A stretch of DNA of 64,000 bases from contig NZ_JANHDN010000003.1 in the NCBI RefSeq assembly GCF_024494565.1, forward strand, positions 62,001 through 126,000. Direction: 5' to 3'. The notes under the pieces are model-generated. The model made no database searches. It saw only the letters and a list, made by a program, of their open reading frames with translations, and was not told the DNA's origin. Source of the stretch: Halorubrum rutilum (GTDB lineage Archaea; Halobacteriota; Halobacteria; Halobacteriales; Haloferacaceae). Made by a program: the position numbers and the translations under genes. Of this stretch, positions 16,696-25,328 are shown one piece after another (position 1 is the first letter of the stretch; every line of letters starts with the position of its first letter).

Positions 16696-16974
16696 ATGGG
16701 GATCCCGTCGGAACGGATCGAGCGCCTGTTGACGCTCGCCCGCGAGGCGGTCGTCGACGGCGAGTACGACCGCTCCCGGGAGTACGTCGCGCTCGCGCGC
16801 CGGATCGCGGAGCGGAACCGCTGCGGCCTCCCGGCCGACTTCTCCCGGCGGACCTGCGACGACTGCGACGTGTACCTCCGGCCCGGGAAGACGGGCCGCG
16901 TCCGGCTCCGGCCCGGCCGCGTCGTCGTGCGCTGCCGCGAGTGCGGGTCGACGGCGCGGTACCCGTTCGAGTGA
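16696..16974 (+). CDS. rnp4: Ribonuclease P protein component 4 (Rpp21 type)
   Basis: A 92-residue protein subunit of RNase P, which trims the 5' leader of pre-tRNA. The start MGIPSERIERLLTLAREAVV and the helix YDRSREYVALARRIAERNRCGLP are characteristic, followed by a zinc site with CDDC and CREC pairs around CDVYLRPGKTGRVRLR. An ATG 13 codons upstream (16657) is in frame, but it lies inside a tandem repeat and the family normally begins at the residue chosen here. Confidence 0.88.
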   Translation: MGIPSERIERLLTLAREAVVDGEYDRSREYVALARRIAERNRCGLPADFSRRTCDDCDVYLRPGKTGRVRLRPGRVVVRCRECGSTARYPFE

Positions 16975-17040
16975 GTGCGGCGGGGACTCGTCATCCGGCG
17001 AGGTCGACCGCCACCCGCCGAACCGCCGCTGTCGCAACGC

Positions 17041-17047
17041 TTTATAA
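17041..17047 (+). promoter_or_regulatory. TATA box of the aldo/keto reductase gene
   Basis: TTTATAA lies 29 nt before the ATG at 17070. A GGTGGAGG purine run just before the ATG could also act as a ribosome binding site. Confidence 0.6.
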
Positions 17048-17069
17048 ACCGCCGACGGGTGGTGGAGGT

Positions 17070-18095
17070 ATGGACTACCGACGGCTCGGGAACACCGGAC
17101 TGAGCGTCTCGGAGCTCTGCTTCGGGACGTGGCGCTTCGGGCGCGAGACCAACGGCGTCGTCGAGACGGGGCGCGAGGAGGCCCACGAGCTGCTCGACGC
17201 GGCCGAGGACCACGGGATCAACTTCATCGACACCGCCAACGTCTACGGGAACCCGAACGGGACGAGCGAGGAGTACGTCGGCGAGTGGCTCGCGGAGCGC
17301 GACCGCGAGGACTACGTGATCGCCTCGAAGGTGTACTTCCCGTTCGACGGGCGCGGCGAGCCCGGCCCGAACGACTCCGGGCTCGGGCGCAAGCACGTCC
17401 GGGCGCAGGTCGAGGGGACGCTCGACCGGCTCGACACCGACTACCTCGACGTCTACTACATCCACCGCTGGGACGAGGAGACGCCGATCGAGGAGACGAT
17501 GCGCGTCCTCGACGAGCTGGTCTCGGAGGGGACGGTCCACTACCTCGGCGCGTCGACGATGGCGGCGTGGCAGCTGACGAAGGCGCTGTGGACCGCCGAC
17601 GTCAACGACTACGCCCGGTTCGACGTGGTCCAGCCGCTCCATCACGCCGGCTACTACGAGGACGTGAAGGAGTACCTCGACGTCTGTATCGACCAGGAGA
17701 TCGCGGTCTGTCCGTACTCCCCGCTCGCGGGCGGGTTCCTCACCGGGAAGTACGAGCGCGCCGACCCGGACGATCCCGAGCAGGTGATCGCGCCGGACGG
17801 CTCGCGCGCGAGCTTCGACGACCGGTTCGAGCGGTTCTACCTCTCCGAGCGCGGCTGGAAGGTGCTCGACGCGGTGCGCGAGGTCGCCGACGAGCTCGAC
17901 GCGACGCCCGCGCAGGTCGCGCTCGCGTGGCTGACGGAGTGGGACGAGTTCACCTGCGTCCCCATCGTCGGCGCGCGGACGACCGACCAGCTCGCCGAGA
18001 ACGTCGCCGCGACCGACCTCGACCTCTCGGACGCGCAGTGGGACCGGATCATGGACGCGCGGTACGCCCCGGACGGGACGCTCTGGGGGCATTGA
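17070..18095 (+). CDS. Aldo/keto reductase
   Basis: A 341-residue NADPH-dependent oxidoreductase with a TIM barrel, of the potassium-channel-beta-subunit-like subgroup. The catalytic tetrad is visible: Asp54 (FIDTANVY), Tyr59, Lys87 (IASKVYF) and His132 (YYIHRWD). The C-terminal SPLAGGFLTGKY and VPIVGARTTDQLAENV blocks are typical. The start follows a clear TATA box. Natural substrate unknown. Confidence 0.93.
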   Translation: MDYRRLGNTGLSVSELCFGTWRFGRETNGVVETGREEAHELLDAAEDHGINFIDTANVYGNPNGTSEEYVGEWLAERDREDYVIASKVYFPFDGRGEPGPNDSGLGRKHVRAQVEGTLDRLDTDYLDVYYIHRWDEETPIEETMRVLDELVSEGTVHYLGASTMAAWQLTKALWTADVNDYARFDVVQPLHHAGYYEDVKEYLDVCIDQEIAVCPYSPLAGGFLTGKYERADPDDPEQVIAPDGSRASFDDRFERFYLSERGWKVLDAVREVADELDATPAQVALAWLTEWDEFTCVPIVGARTTDQLAENVAATDLDLSDAQWDRIMDARYAPDGTLWGH

Positions 18096-18119
18096 ACGGA
18101 CGGACCGAGGAGGCCGGCC

Positions 18120-18578
18120 CTACTCGTCGAAGTCGGGGAGGTCGTCCGGGGCCTCGAAGTCGGCCTCCCAGTCGATGTACTCCTCCTTGAGCGTCTCGCA
18201 GACGATCTGGCCGAGCTCCGTGAGCCCCGCGTTGATCGCGGAGACGGTGCCCCACGAGTCGAGGTCGGGGTGGAGGTCGCGCTCCTTCCAGTCCTCCGGC
18301 AGCCCGGGGGCGTGGTAGCCGACGCGATCGGCGAAGTCGTCCCAGAAGAAGTCGAACCGGGAGACGAGCCTGAGGTCGACGGCGATCCGCCAGTCCGACT
18401 CGTCCATGTCGCTGCCGGCGGCCCACTCCGCGAAGGCGTCCTCCCACGCCCCCTCGCGCAGGAGGGCCTCGATGTCGTCGCGGCGGTACTCGCCGCCGGC
18501 GACCTCCGCGTCCTCGTACTCGTTCGGGTCCACGGCGGCGAGCTCTGGCGGCTCCGGCGGGTCGACGTCGAGACTCAT
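18120..18578 (-). CDS. Conserved acidic haloarchaeal protein, function unknown
   Basis: A 152-residue, very acidic soluble protein beginning MSLDVDPPEPPELAAVDPNE. The middle is rich in Trp and aromatic residues (REGAWEDAFAEWAAG, SRFDFFWDDFADRVGYHAPG), suggesting a compact globular domain. There is no membrane segment, Cys cluster or nucleotide-binding motif. It is tail-to-tail with the aldo/keto reductase. Confidence 0.72.
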   Translation of the reverse strand: MSLDVDPPEPPELAAVDPNEYEDAEVAGGEYRRDDIEALLREGAWEDAFAEWAAGSDMDESDWRIAVDLRLVSRFDFFWDDFADRVGYHAPGLPEDWKERDLHPDLDSWGTVSAINAGLTELGQIVCETLKEEYIDWEADFEAPDDLPDFDE

Positions 18579-18748
18579 GGCTCCCCCTCCGCACCGGCGA
18601 CGCAAAACGGTACGGGGGTCGGCGGCGCGGGGAGGGGGCGGTGCGAGGGTCGACGGCGCGGGGAGGGGCGGTTCGGAAGGGCCGCCGCGGTCGCCGCGGT
18701 CGCCGGCGATCCGGTCCTTTTACCGCGGTCCCGGACCGACCGGCGCGT

Positions 18749-19162
18749 ATGGACCTCCGCGACGCCTCGCGCCGGGTCGGGATCGCAGCCGCCGTCGCCA
18801 CCGTCGTCGCGCTCGGCGCCCCGTACGCGGTCATCACGGGGCCGGAGTACGCGACGCAGCTCGCCGACTACTACGCGTCCGGGGCCGTCGGCGCCGCCGG
18901 GATCGCGCTGTTCGCGCTGCTGAGCGCGGTCGTCGTCGCCTCGGTCGAACGGGGGAACCTCGACCCCGGGACGCTCGCCGGCGTCGCGGTCGTGCTCGGG
19001 GCCGCAACGACGCTGAGCGCGGCGACGTGGGCGCTGGCGATCGAGCCGAGCCCGATGTTCCGCGACAACCTCTGGCTGGTGTGGCACGCGCGCGTCGTCG
19101 TCGCGCTGTCCGTCCCCGTACCGCTCTCCGCCGCGGCGTACGCCCGGGCGCTGCTGGCGTAG
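18749..19162 (+). CDS. Four-helix membrane protein, function unknown
   Basis: A 137-residue protein with four hydrophobic segments (about residues 10-30, 45-65, 73-95 and 108-135). It begins MDLRDASRRVGIAAAV. A CTTTTACCG element at ~18717 about 30 nt upstream may be its promoter. No motif points to a function. Confidence 0.72.
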   Translation: MDLRDASRRVGIAAAVATVVALGAPYAVITGPEYATQLADYYASGAVGAAGIALFALLSAVVVASVERGNLDPGTLAGVAVVLGAATTLSAATWALAIEPSPMFRDNLWLVWHARVVVALSVPVPLSAAAYARALLA

Positions 19163-19187
19163 CTCGGGAGCCGCCGAACGAAAGGCC

Positions 19188-19193
19188 CTTATG
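19188..19193 (+). promoter_or_regulatory. TATA-like box of the SRP RNA gene
   Basis: CTTATG lies about 25 nt before the first bases of the predicted RNA (GGACGGACTAGG), as expected for an archaeal promoter. Confidence 0.5.
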
Positions 19194-19210
19194 CCGCACC
19201 CGAGTATCGC

Positions 19211-19523
19211 CGGACGGACTAGGTCGGGCGGTTAGGCCCCGCTCGTCACCCGTGAGGTAGTCTTCAGCGGGGACCGAACAGCGGGCGCGTCCGGTCAGAC
19301 CGGCGCGGGCCCCGAGAGCCAACGTGGAAGCCTCGTCCGCCGGGGACAGCGGTCCGCGGCGCCCGCTCGCAGGAGCGGTCCGTCGCGGTTCGTCGGCGAC
19401 ACCGGGTCAGGCGCGGAAGCGAGCAGCCCATCGCCGAACGCCCGTCGCTCGTCGGGTCGCGGGGTGGAGAAGGCAACCGGGATACCCCGCACCGGAACGC
19501 CGGGCCACCCCGCCAGTCCGCCA
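19211..19523 (+). ncRNA. ffs: Signal recognition particle RNA (7S RNA)
   Basis: About 313 nt. The S-domain helix 8 signature is unmistakable: GGGTCAGGCGCGGAAGCGAG followed by CAGCCC (19404-19429), the site where SRP54 binds. The 5' part (GGACTAGGTCGGGCGGTTAGGCC, then CGTCACCCGTGAGGTAG) fits the Alu domain. The ends pair: CGGACT near 19215 with AGTCCG near 19515. Length matches haloarchaeal 7S RNA. A TTTTATT run about 15 nt past the end may terminate it. End points are estimated to within a few bases. Confidence 0.92.
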
Positions 19524-19585
19524 TTCATACGCGTTTTATTCCGGTGAGCGTGAGCGATACTCGAACGGCAATACAGACGATTGTT

Positions 19586-19882
19586 TATAAATGTTTGACA
19601 GCGGATCGCCGGTGAAAACTTCCAAAGCCCCAGTCGCGACGACTCGCGCGGCTTGTTGCGCTCCTCGCTCAGTCGCTTTCGCTCCTTCGCTGCGGTGCTT
19701 ACTGCGCCGGGCTTCGTCCTCGCGACTGCCCCTTTGAGCCCCACCCCGCACAGCACCGAACCGCACCTCACACCTCCCCAGCCTCGCGGTTCGCTCGGGG
19801 CTCCCTATGGTCGCCCGCATCGCTCACCGCGTCCCTCGCACCGTCGGTTCGCGGCCCTCCGGGCCGCTCACCGGGGCGCGCC
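19586..19882 (+). repeat. Dispersed intergenic element, copy D
   Basis: Fourth copy, plus orientation, beginning about 60 bp after the SRP RNA. TATAAATG (19586-19593) is 26 nt before a GTG at 19612, followed by CTTCCAAAGCCCC, an imperfect inverted repeat (AGTCGCGA 19632-19639 with TCGCGACT 19720-19727), CCCCTTTGAGCCCC and the CACAGCAC...CCTCCCCAGCCTCGC tail. Its loop has diverged most from the other copies but keeps the same start-to-box distance as copy C (126 nt). A 41-codon frame from 19612 ends in the CTTTGA box. With the SRP RNA it accounts for nearly all of 19163-19923. Confidence 0.84.
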
Positions 19883-19923
19883 GGACCGGTTGGTGTGGTC
19901 TCGGCTGTCGGCTTTTATAAGCG

Positions 19924-21492
19924 CTACCCCGTCTCGCCGCTGTCCTTCCACGCGGAGAAGCCGCCCTCGACGAGCGTCTCGGACTGGCGGTCGATGTACT
20001 CGCGCTGGGTGTCGTGGACCGCGGTCTCGAAGTCGTCGCCGGCGTCGAGGCGGGCGCGGACCCGCTCGCGCTTCCAGCTCGCGGGAGTCGTCCGGTTCGC
20101 GACGCGCCACCGCAGCGGCGCGAGCCACGAGGCCGCCTCCTCCTCCGGGCAGCCGGCGGTGCGGAGCCCGGCCTCGGCGTGGTCGAGGAGGTCCTCGTAC
20201 ACGGCGTCGGTGTCGACCGTGCAGTCGCCGTCGCCGCGGACCCACTCGATGTCGGCGTCGAGCCCGTCGGCGACGGCGGCGTAGAAGTTGTCGCGGGCGG
20301 TCTCCCAGTCGAGGCCGGCCACGGGGTGTTCGCGCTGCGGGAGCGACTCCATCAGCCCGGCGAACGCCGCCTGGAAGGCGATCGAGTCGCGGACGGTGGG
20401 CTGGGCCGCGATCGGGCGGAACTCGATCCGGGCGTTCGCGCTCGACCGGCTCGCCCCCTCGAAGACGGGGCGGACCCACCGCCAGTAGCTGGCGTGTTTC
20501 GTCCGGAACGTCGCGAACGCGTCGTCGAACCGGTCGGTCCCCTCGGGCTCCGGCATCGGGATGAGCGTCTCGTCGCCGGCGATCCGGTCGATCGCGGTCT
20601 CGACGTCGTGCACGTCGCGCGGGAACCGGACCTTGTCCTCGTCGGTCCGCTGGTTGAGCACCGACTCGAACACGTGGATCCGGTTCTCCGCGGCGCCCTC
20701 GTCGAGGACGCGCTCCCCGTCCCAGCCGTCGTCGTACAGGTCCGGCGGGAAGAAGGGGGAGTTGACGCCGAGCGCCAGGAGGGGCCCCGCGACCCGCAGC
20801 GCGTACCGGAAGTGACGCGGGAGCGTCTCGGCGTGCGCGACCTGGTAGTGCGGCTGGATCGAAGTGATGAGACTCTCCGGCATCACGGTGTCCGCCGCGA
20901 GCGACACCCCCGGCGCCTCCAGGGTCGTCGCGCGCTCGTCGCCGTCGCTCGCGTTCGCCATCGCGTGGTACCGGACCGCGTCGCTCATGTTGACCGCGAC
21001 GGTGACGCCGTCGACGTCGACGCTGTCCGTGAGGTACCCGTGGGCCGTCTCGCCGGTCGGCGGGATGGTCCAGAGCCCGTCGGAGACGAGCCGCATCCCC
21101 TCGACGCCCGCGGTGTTCTCGGCCGCCTCCAGCCGCGCGCGCACCTCCGCGAGCTGCGCCCGGAGCCCGTGGTCGGAGAGCGGCTGCGGGCTCGTCGACA
21201 TCTCGGCGTTGTGGAGCCCGAGCTCCTTCTCGAACCCCATCAGCTCCAGTAGGCGGCGCGGAACGCGCATCAGGGCGTACTCGCCCGCCCGCGACTCCTC
21301 GCTCCACCGCCCGTCGGCGACCGCGTAGAACTCGTACTCGAAGCCGACGATCGACTGGTGGTTGTCGAAGGCCCCGTCTCGGAGCTCCTGTTTGACGATC
21401 TCCGCCTCCTCCTCGGCGCGCGCGGCGAACTCGTCGGGGTCGACGGCGAGCGCCTCGCGGACGCCGTCTGCGAGGGCGGACTCCGTGCTCAT
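19924..21492 (-). CDS. GCS2-like ligase family protein (glutamate-cysteine ligase homologue)
   Basis: A 522-residue protein related to the glutamate-cysteine ligase fold but much longer than GshA at 10462. Matching features are GFEYEFYAV near the N-terminus (in place of GIEEEF), SLITSIQPHYQVAHAETLPR, LALGVNSPFFPPDLY and the RIEFRPIAAQPTVRDS strand. A C-terminal region of about 120 residues is additional. The substrates may be an amino acid pair other than Glu and Cys; family-level assignment only. The terminal stop lies about 40 bp past copy D. Confidence 0.72.
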   Translation of the reverse strand: MSTESALADGVREALAVDPDEFAARAEEEAEIVKQELRDGAFDNHQSIVGFEYEFYAVADGRWSEESRAGEYALMRVPRRLLELMGFEKELGLHNAEMSTSPQPLSDHGLRAQLAEVRARLEAAENTAGVEGMRLVSDGLWTIPPTGETAHGYLTDSVDVDGVTVAVNMSDAVRYHAMANASDGDERATTLEAPGVSLAADTVMPESLITSIQPHYQVAHAETLPRHFRYALRVAGPLLALGVNSPFFPPDLYDDGWDGERVLDEGAAENRIHVFESVLNQRTDEDKVRFPRDVHDVETAIDRIAGDETLIPMPEPEGTDRFDDAFATFRTKHASYWRWVRPVFEGASRSSANARIEFRPIAAQPTVRDSIAFQAAFAGLMESLPQREHPVAGLDWETARDNFYAAVADGLDADIEWVRGDGDCTVDTDAVYEDLLDHAEAGLRTAGCPEEEAASWLAPLRWRVANRTTPASWKRERVRARLDAGDDFETAVHDTQREYIDRQSETLVEGGFSAWKDSGETG

Positions 21493-21647
21493 GCGACGGT
21501 CGACGTGCCCGGCTGATAAAAAGGGCTACGGCCGATCGGCGGCGTGGGGATCCTCGCCACGATCGGCGGACGCGACGCCGGGCGGTCGACGCGGAGGCCG
21601 GCGCGGGGGACCGGGGCGCTTTTGCCCGCCGGTTTCCGACCTCGCCC

Positions 21648-23564
21648 ATGGAGTTCGCCACGTTCGCCGCCCGGGCGGAGCGGATCGCGGCCGAGCCGAG
21701 CGACATCGGGACGACGCTCGCGGTCGCCGACCTGCTGGCCGAGACCGGCGGCGAGGACGGGGCGGGCGGGAGTGAGGACGCCGGCGGCGGAGCCGACGAC
21801 GACCTCGCGACGGTCACCCGCCTCCTGCTCGGGCGCGTCTTCCCGGCGCACGACGCGCGGACGCTCGATGTCGGGCCGACCCTGTGTCGGGAGGCGATCG
21901 CCCGCGCCGCGGGCCCGAACGTGACCGCCGCCGACGTCGAGGACCGGCTCGCGTCGGCGGGCGACATCGGCGCGGTCGCCGCCGACGTCGACCTCGGCGG
22001 GCAGCGCGGGCTCGCCGCCTTCGGCGACGGCCGTGACGCGCTCACCGTCGCCGAACTGGACGCGGCGCTGCGGGAGCTGGCGGCCGCGTCGGGCGACGGC
22101 AGCGAGTCCCGCAAGCTCGACGCGTTGTTCGGCCTCTTCAACCGCTGCGAGCCCGCCGAGGCGAAGTTCCTCGCACGCCTCGTGCTCGGCGAGATGCGGA
22201 TCGGCGTCGGCGAGGGGACCGTCCGGGACGCGGTCGCCGAGGCGTTCCTGACCGACTCGGAGTTCGAGTCCCCCGAGAGCGACGACGCGGAGCCGACGCT
22301 GTACGCCGGCGACGAGGCGGTCGCGGCCGTCGAGCGCGCGCTCCAAGTGACGAACGACTACGGCCGGGTCGCGGTCCTCGCGCGTGACGACGGGCTCGCG
22401 GGCCTCCGGGCGGAGGGCCTCGTCGTCGGGCGCCCCGTGCAGGCGATGCTCGCGCAGGCGGGCACCGCGACGGACGCGGTCGAGTCGTTCGGCGAGGTCG
22501 CCGTCGAGACGAAGTTCGACGGGGCGCGCGTGCAGGTCCACTACGCACCGGGAGGCGAGGACGGAAACGTGCCCGGGAGCGGGGACGGGGAGGCCGCCGA
22601 GAGCCAGGACGGGGAGACCGCCGAGAGCGAGGGTGGCGGCGCCCCCGAGGGCGACGGGCTCGGCCCGCGGCTCTACTCCCGGAACATGGACGACGTGACC
22701 GACGCGCTCCCGGAGATCGCCGAGCGCGTCGCGGCCCGCGTCGACGGCCCGGTCATCCTCGACGGCGAGGTCGTCGCGGTCGACGACGGCGGCGACCCCC
22801 TTCCGTTCCAAGAGGTGTTACGGCGCTTCCGTCGGAAACACGACGTCGACCGGATGCGCGAGGAGGTGTCGCTCCGGCTCCACGCCTTCGACTGCCTCCA
22901 CGCCGACGGCGACGACCTCCTCGACGAGCCGCTCCGCGTCCGCCACGAGCGCCTCGTCGACGCGGTCCCGGACGCGGCCGCGACCCTCGACCTCGCGAGC
23001 GACGTGGAGTCGATCGAGGCCGCGGAGGCGGCCGCGCTCGACGCGGGCCACGAGGGGGTGATGCTGAAGGACCCCGACGCGCCCTACACCCCGGGCGACC
23101 GCGGGCAGGAGTGGCTGAAGCGCAAGCCGGACGTGGAGACGCTCGACGCGGTCGTCGTCGGCGCCGAGTGGGGCGAGGGGCGCCGCGCGGACCTGTTCGG
23201 GACGTTCCTGCTCGGGGTGCGGGCGGGAGGAGACGGCGGCGGGGGCGAGACGGACGGCGGAGGAGGCGAGACGGACGGCGAGTTCGCGACGATCGGCAAG
23301 GTCGCGACCGGGCTCACCGACGAGGCGCTCGCCGACCTCACCGAGCGGCTGGAGCCCCACGTCGTGAGCGAGGACGGGACCGAGCTCTCGATCCGGCCCG
23401 CGGTCGTCTTGGAGGTCGGCTACGAGGAGATCCAGGCGTCGCCGACGTACTCGTCGGGGTACGCGCTGCGGTTCCCCCGGTTCGTCGGCGTCCGGGAGGA
23501 CAAGTCGGTCGCGGACGCCGACTCGCTGGAGCGAGTCGCGCGGCTCGCGGGCGACTCGGCGTGA
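21648..23564 (+). CDS. lig: ATP-dependent DNA ligase
   Basis: A 638-residue replicative and repair ligase. The adenylation motif ETKFDGARVQVHY places the catalytic lysine at residue 289, and later motifs EGVMLKDPDAPYTPG and WLKRKPD complete the nucleotidyltransferase site; the C-terminal OB-fold domain ends with ALRFPRFVGVREDK. Two low-complexity acidic/Gly inserts interrupt the core: about residues 300-337 just after motif I, and about 523-544 in the OB region (GGGGETDGGGGETDGEF). They are typical haloarchaeal expansions. Confidence 0.96.
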   Translation: MEFATFAARAERIAAEPSDIGTTLAVADLLAETGGEDGAGGSEDAGGGADDDLATVTRLLLGRVFPAHDARTLDVGPTLCREAIARAAGPNVTAADVEDRLASAGDIGAVAADVDLGGQRGLAAFGDGRDALTVAELDAALRELAAASGDGSESRKLDALFGLFNRCEPAEAKFLARLVLGEMRIGVGEGTVRDAVAEAFLTDSEFESPESDDAEPTLYAGDEAVAAVERALQVTNDYGRVAVLARDDGLAGLRAEGLVVGRPVQAMLAQAGTATDAVESFGEVAVETKFDGARVQVHYAPGGEDGNVPGSGDGEAAESQDGETAESEGGGAPEGDGLGPRLYSRNMDDVTDALPEIAERVAARVDGPVILDGEVVAVDDGGDPLPFQEVLRRFRRKHDVDRMREEVSLRLHAFDCLHADGDDLLDEPLRVRHERLVDAVPDAAATLDLASDVESIEAAEAAALDAGHEGVMLKDPDAPYTPGDRGQEWLKRKPDVETLDAVVVGAEWGEGRRADLFGTFLLGVRAGGDGGGGETDGGGGETDGEFATIGKVATGLTDEALADLTERLEPHVVSEDGTELSIRPAVVLEVGYEEIQASPTYSSGYALRFPRFVGVREDKSVADADSLERVARLAGDSA

Positions 23565-23645
23565 TCGGCCGAGCCACACGCCGCCGGACCGAGCGCGGCT
23601 GGGTCCACGCGAAACTCCTTGGGCCTCGGGCCCGTACTCCCGTCC

Positions 23646-24536
23646 ATGCCAGGCCCCCTCGGGGACGCGACGCGACGGCGGCTGACGGACGCGGCCGCGG
23701 CGCGGCTCGCGGACGACGGGTACGCGGTCGCGCACCCGGAGACGCGGGCCGAGCCGCCGGCGGTGGCGACCCGCCGGGACGACGAGGCGCCCGTCGCGGT
23801 CGAGCCGCTCACGGCGGACGACGCGACGCCGACGGTGGTCGCCTCGCGGCTCGCACACGCGCTCGACCGCGACCGCCGCGCCTGCTTCGTCGTCGCCGAC
23901 GACGCGACGGCCGAGCGGGTGCGGTCGCTGCTCGCCGACCCCCCGCTGCTCGCCGACGAGCGAGACGGCCGACGGACGTTCCACGCGGGTCCGGACCGGA
24001 TCCCCGTCGCGGGCGGCGGGTACGCCTGCGTCCGCTTCGAGGGGCTCGGCGAGCCGACGTTCGCGTGGCGCGAGACCGACACGCCGGTCGGCCCGGTCCC
24101 GGCGGGTCCGGAGGTCGACGCCGCCGCGGTCGACGAGGCGGGTCGCCCCGCCGTCCCGCGGCTGGTCTGCGAGGTCGACGGGCGCGTCGTCGCGGTCCTC
24201 GCGGGCGTCGAGAGCCTCCGGGAGCCGCCGGCAGAGGCGTTCCCGTACGCGTACAGCCGCCACCCCGACGACAAGCGGTTCCGGGTGCGTCGCGGCGCCG
24301 ACGGCGCGGTCGTCGAGAGCGCGAGCGGCTTCGCGCCGATGCGCGCCGCGGGCTACGTCCCGATCCCGATGCCGATCGTCCCCGAACACGTGCTCGGCCC
24401 GGCGTTCGCGCCCGAGCGGGGCGAGACCGCCGGGAGCGGCGACGCCCTCGATGGCGAACCCGACCTCGACGACGCGTGGGACCTGATCCGCGTCGACGAC
24501 GGGGGCGAGACGCCCGGCGGCGTCGATCCCGCATAG
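23646..24536 (+). CDS. Conserved haloarchaeal protein, function unknown
   Basis: A 296-residue soluble, acidic protein starting MPGPLGDATRRRLTDAAAAR. There is no transmembrane segment. The C-terminal half contains EAFPYAYSRHPDDKRFRVRR and GYVPIPMPIVPEHVLG, conserved-looking blocks without a family I can name. It lies between lig and the metallo-hydrolase gene on the same strand with short gaps, possibly one operon. Confidence 0.68.
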   Translation: MPGPLGDATRRRLTDAAAARLADDGYAVAHPETRAEPPAVATRRDDEAPVAVEPLTADDATPTVVASRLAHALDRDRRACFVVADDATAERVRSLLADPPLLADERDGRRTFHAGPDRIPVAGGGYACVRFEGLGEPTFAWRETDTPVGPVPAGPEVDAAAVDEAGRPAVPRLVCEVDGRVVAVLAGVESLREPPAEAFPYAYSRHPDDKRFRVRRGADGAVVESASGFAPMRAAGYVPIPMPIVPEHVLGPAFAPERGETAGSGDALDGEPDLDDAWDLIRVDDGGETPGGVDPA

Positions 24537-24571
24537 CCACCCTCAAGGCGCCCGCGCCCGGAGCGTGAGCC

Positions 24572-25306
24572 ATGACGGTCCGCTACGACGGCTTCGCGGT
24601 CGAGTGGCTCGGCTACGCGACGGCGCGGCTCGCGCCCGAGGACGGCCCGGTCGCCTACACCGATCCCGGGCGATACGGCGTGCTCGACGACTACTGGGCG
24701 CGCGACGGCGACCTCGTCGTCGTCACCCACGACCACCACTACGACCCCGACGGGATCCGGTCGGTCGCGAGCGACGACGCGACGCTCGTGATATACGAGG
24801 CGGTCGACCCCGCGGGGATCGACCGCGACGTGGAGCCGATCGGCTCGCTCGCAGACGAGTACGACGTGGTCCGCGTCGACGACGAGGCGCGCGTCGACGT
24901 CGACACCCCCGCCGGCGAGGCGACCGTGTGGTCCGTCGCGGCCCACAACGACCCCGAGGGGCCGAACGCCGGCCCGGACGGCTCGGTGACGCACCCGCCC
25001 GGGTTCGGCTGCGGGTTCCTGCTCGGCCTCGGCGACCGCACCGTCTTCTGGCCGGGCGACTCGGACGCGCTCGACGCGTTCGCGGAGCTCGACGTCTCGA
25101 TCTTCCTCGCGAACATCGGCGGGGGCGGCATCGTCTCCGACCGGCGCGCGAGCGCCGAGCTGGCCGAGGCGATGGACCCGGACCTGGTCGTTCCGATCCA
25201 CTACGACACCTTCGCGCAGTTGGAGGCCGACGGCGAGGCGTTCGCGGGCGACGTGGCCGCCCGGTCGATCCCCGTCGCGCTGGACGCCCCCTCGGCGAAT
25301 CAGTAG
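24572..25306 (+). CDS. MBL-fold metallo-hydrolase (UlaG-like)
   Basis: A 244-residue beta-lactamase-fold protein of the COG2220 kind. The metal motif is VVVTHDHHYDPDGI (HxHHxD), with a second site in WPGDSD and a C-terminal His in VVPIHYDTFAQ. These proteins hydrolyse diverse phosphoesters, lactones or amides, so the substrate is open. The start ATG is 35 bp after the previous gene. Confidence 0.86.
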   Translation: MTVRYDGFAVEWLGYATARLAPEDGPVAYTDPGRYGVLDDYWARDGDLVVVTHDHHYDPDGIRSVASDDATLVIYEAVDPAGIDRDVEPIGSLADEYDVVRVDDEARVDVDTPAGEATVWSVAAHNDPEGPNAGPDGSVTHPPGFGCGFLLGLGDRTVFWPGDSDALDAFAELDVSIFLANIGGGGIVSDRRASAELAEAMDPDLVVPIHYDTFAQLEADGEAFAGDVAARSIPVALDAPSANQ

Positions 25307-25328
25307 GGGTCGACGCCCGGGAACCGCC

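Noticed and set aside
19868..22141. 757-codon frame antisense to lig and sharing the GCS2-like locus
   Set aside because: It is a frame shadow of the two real genes.
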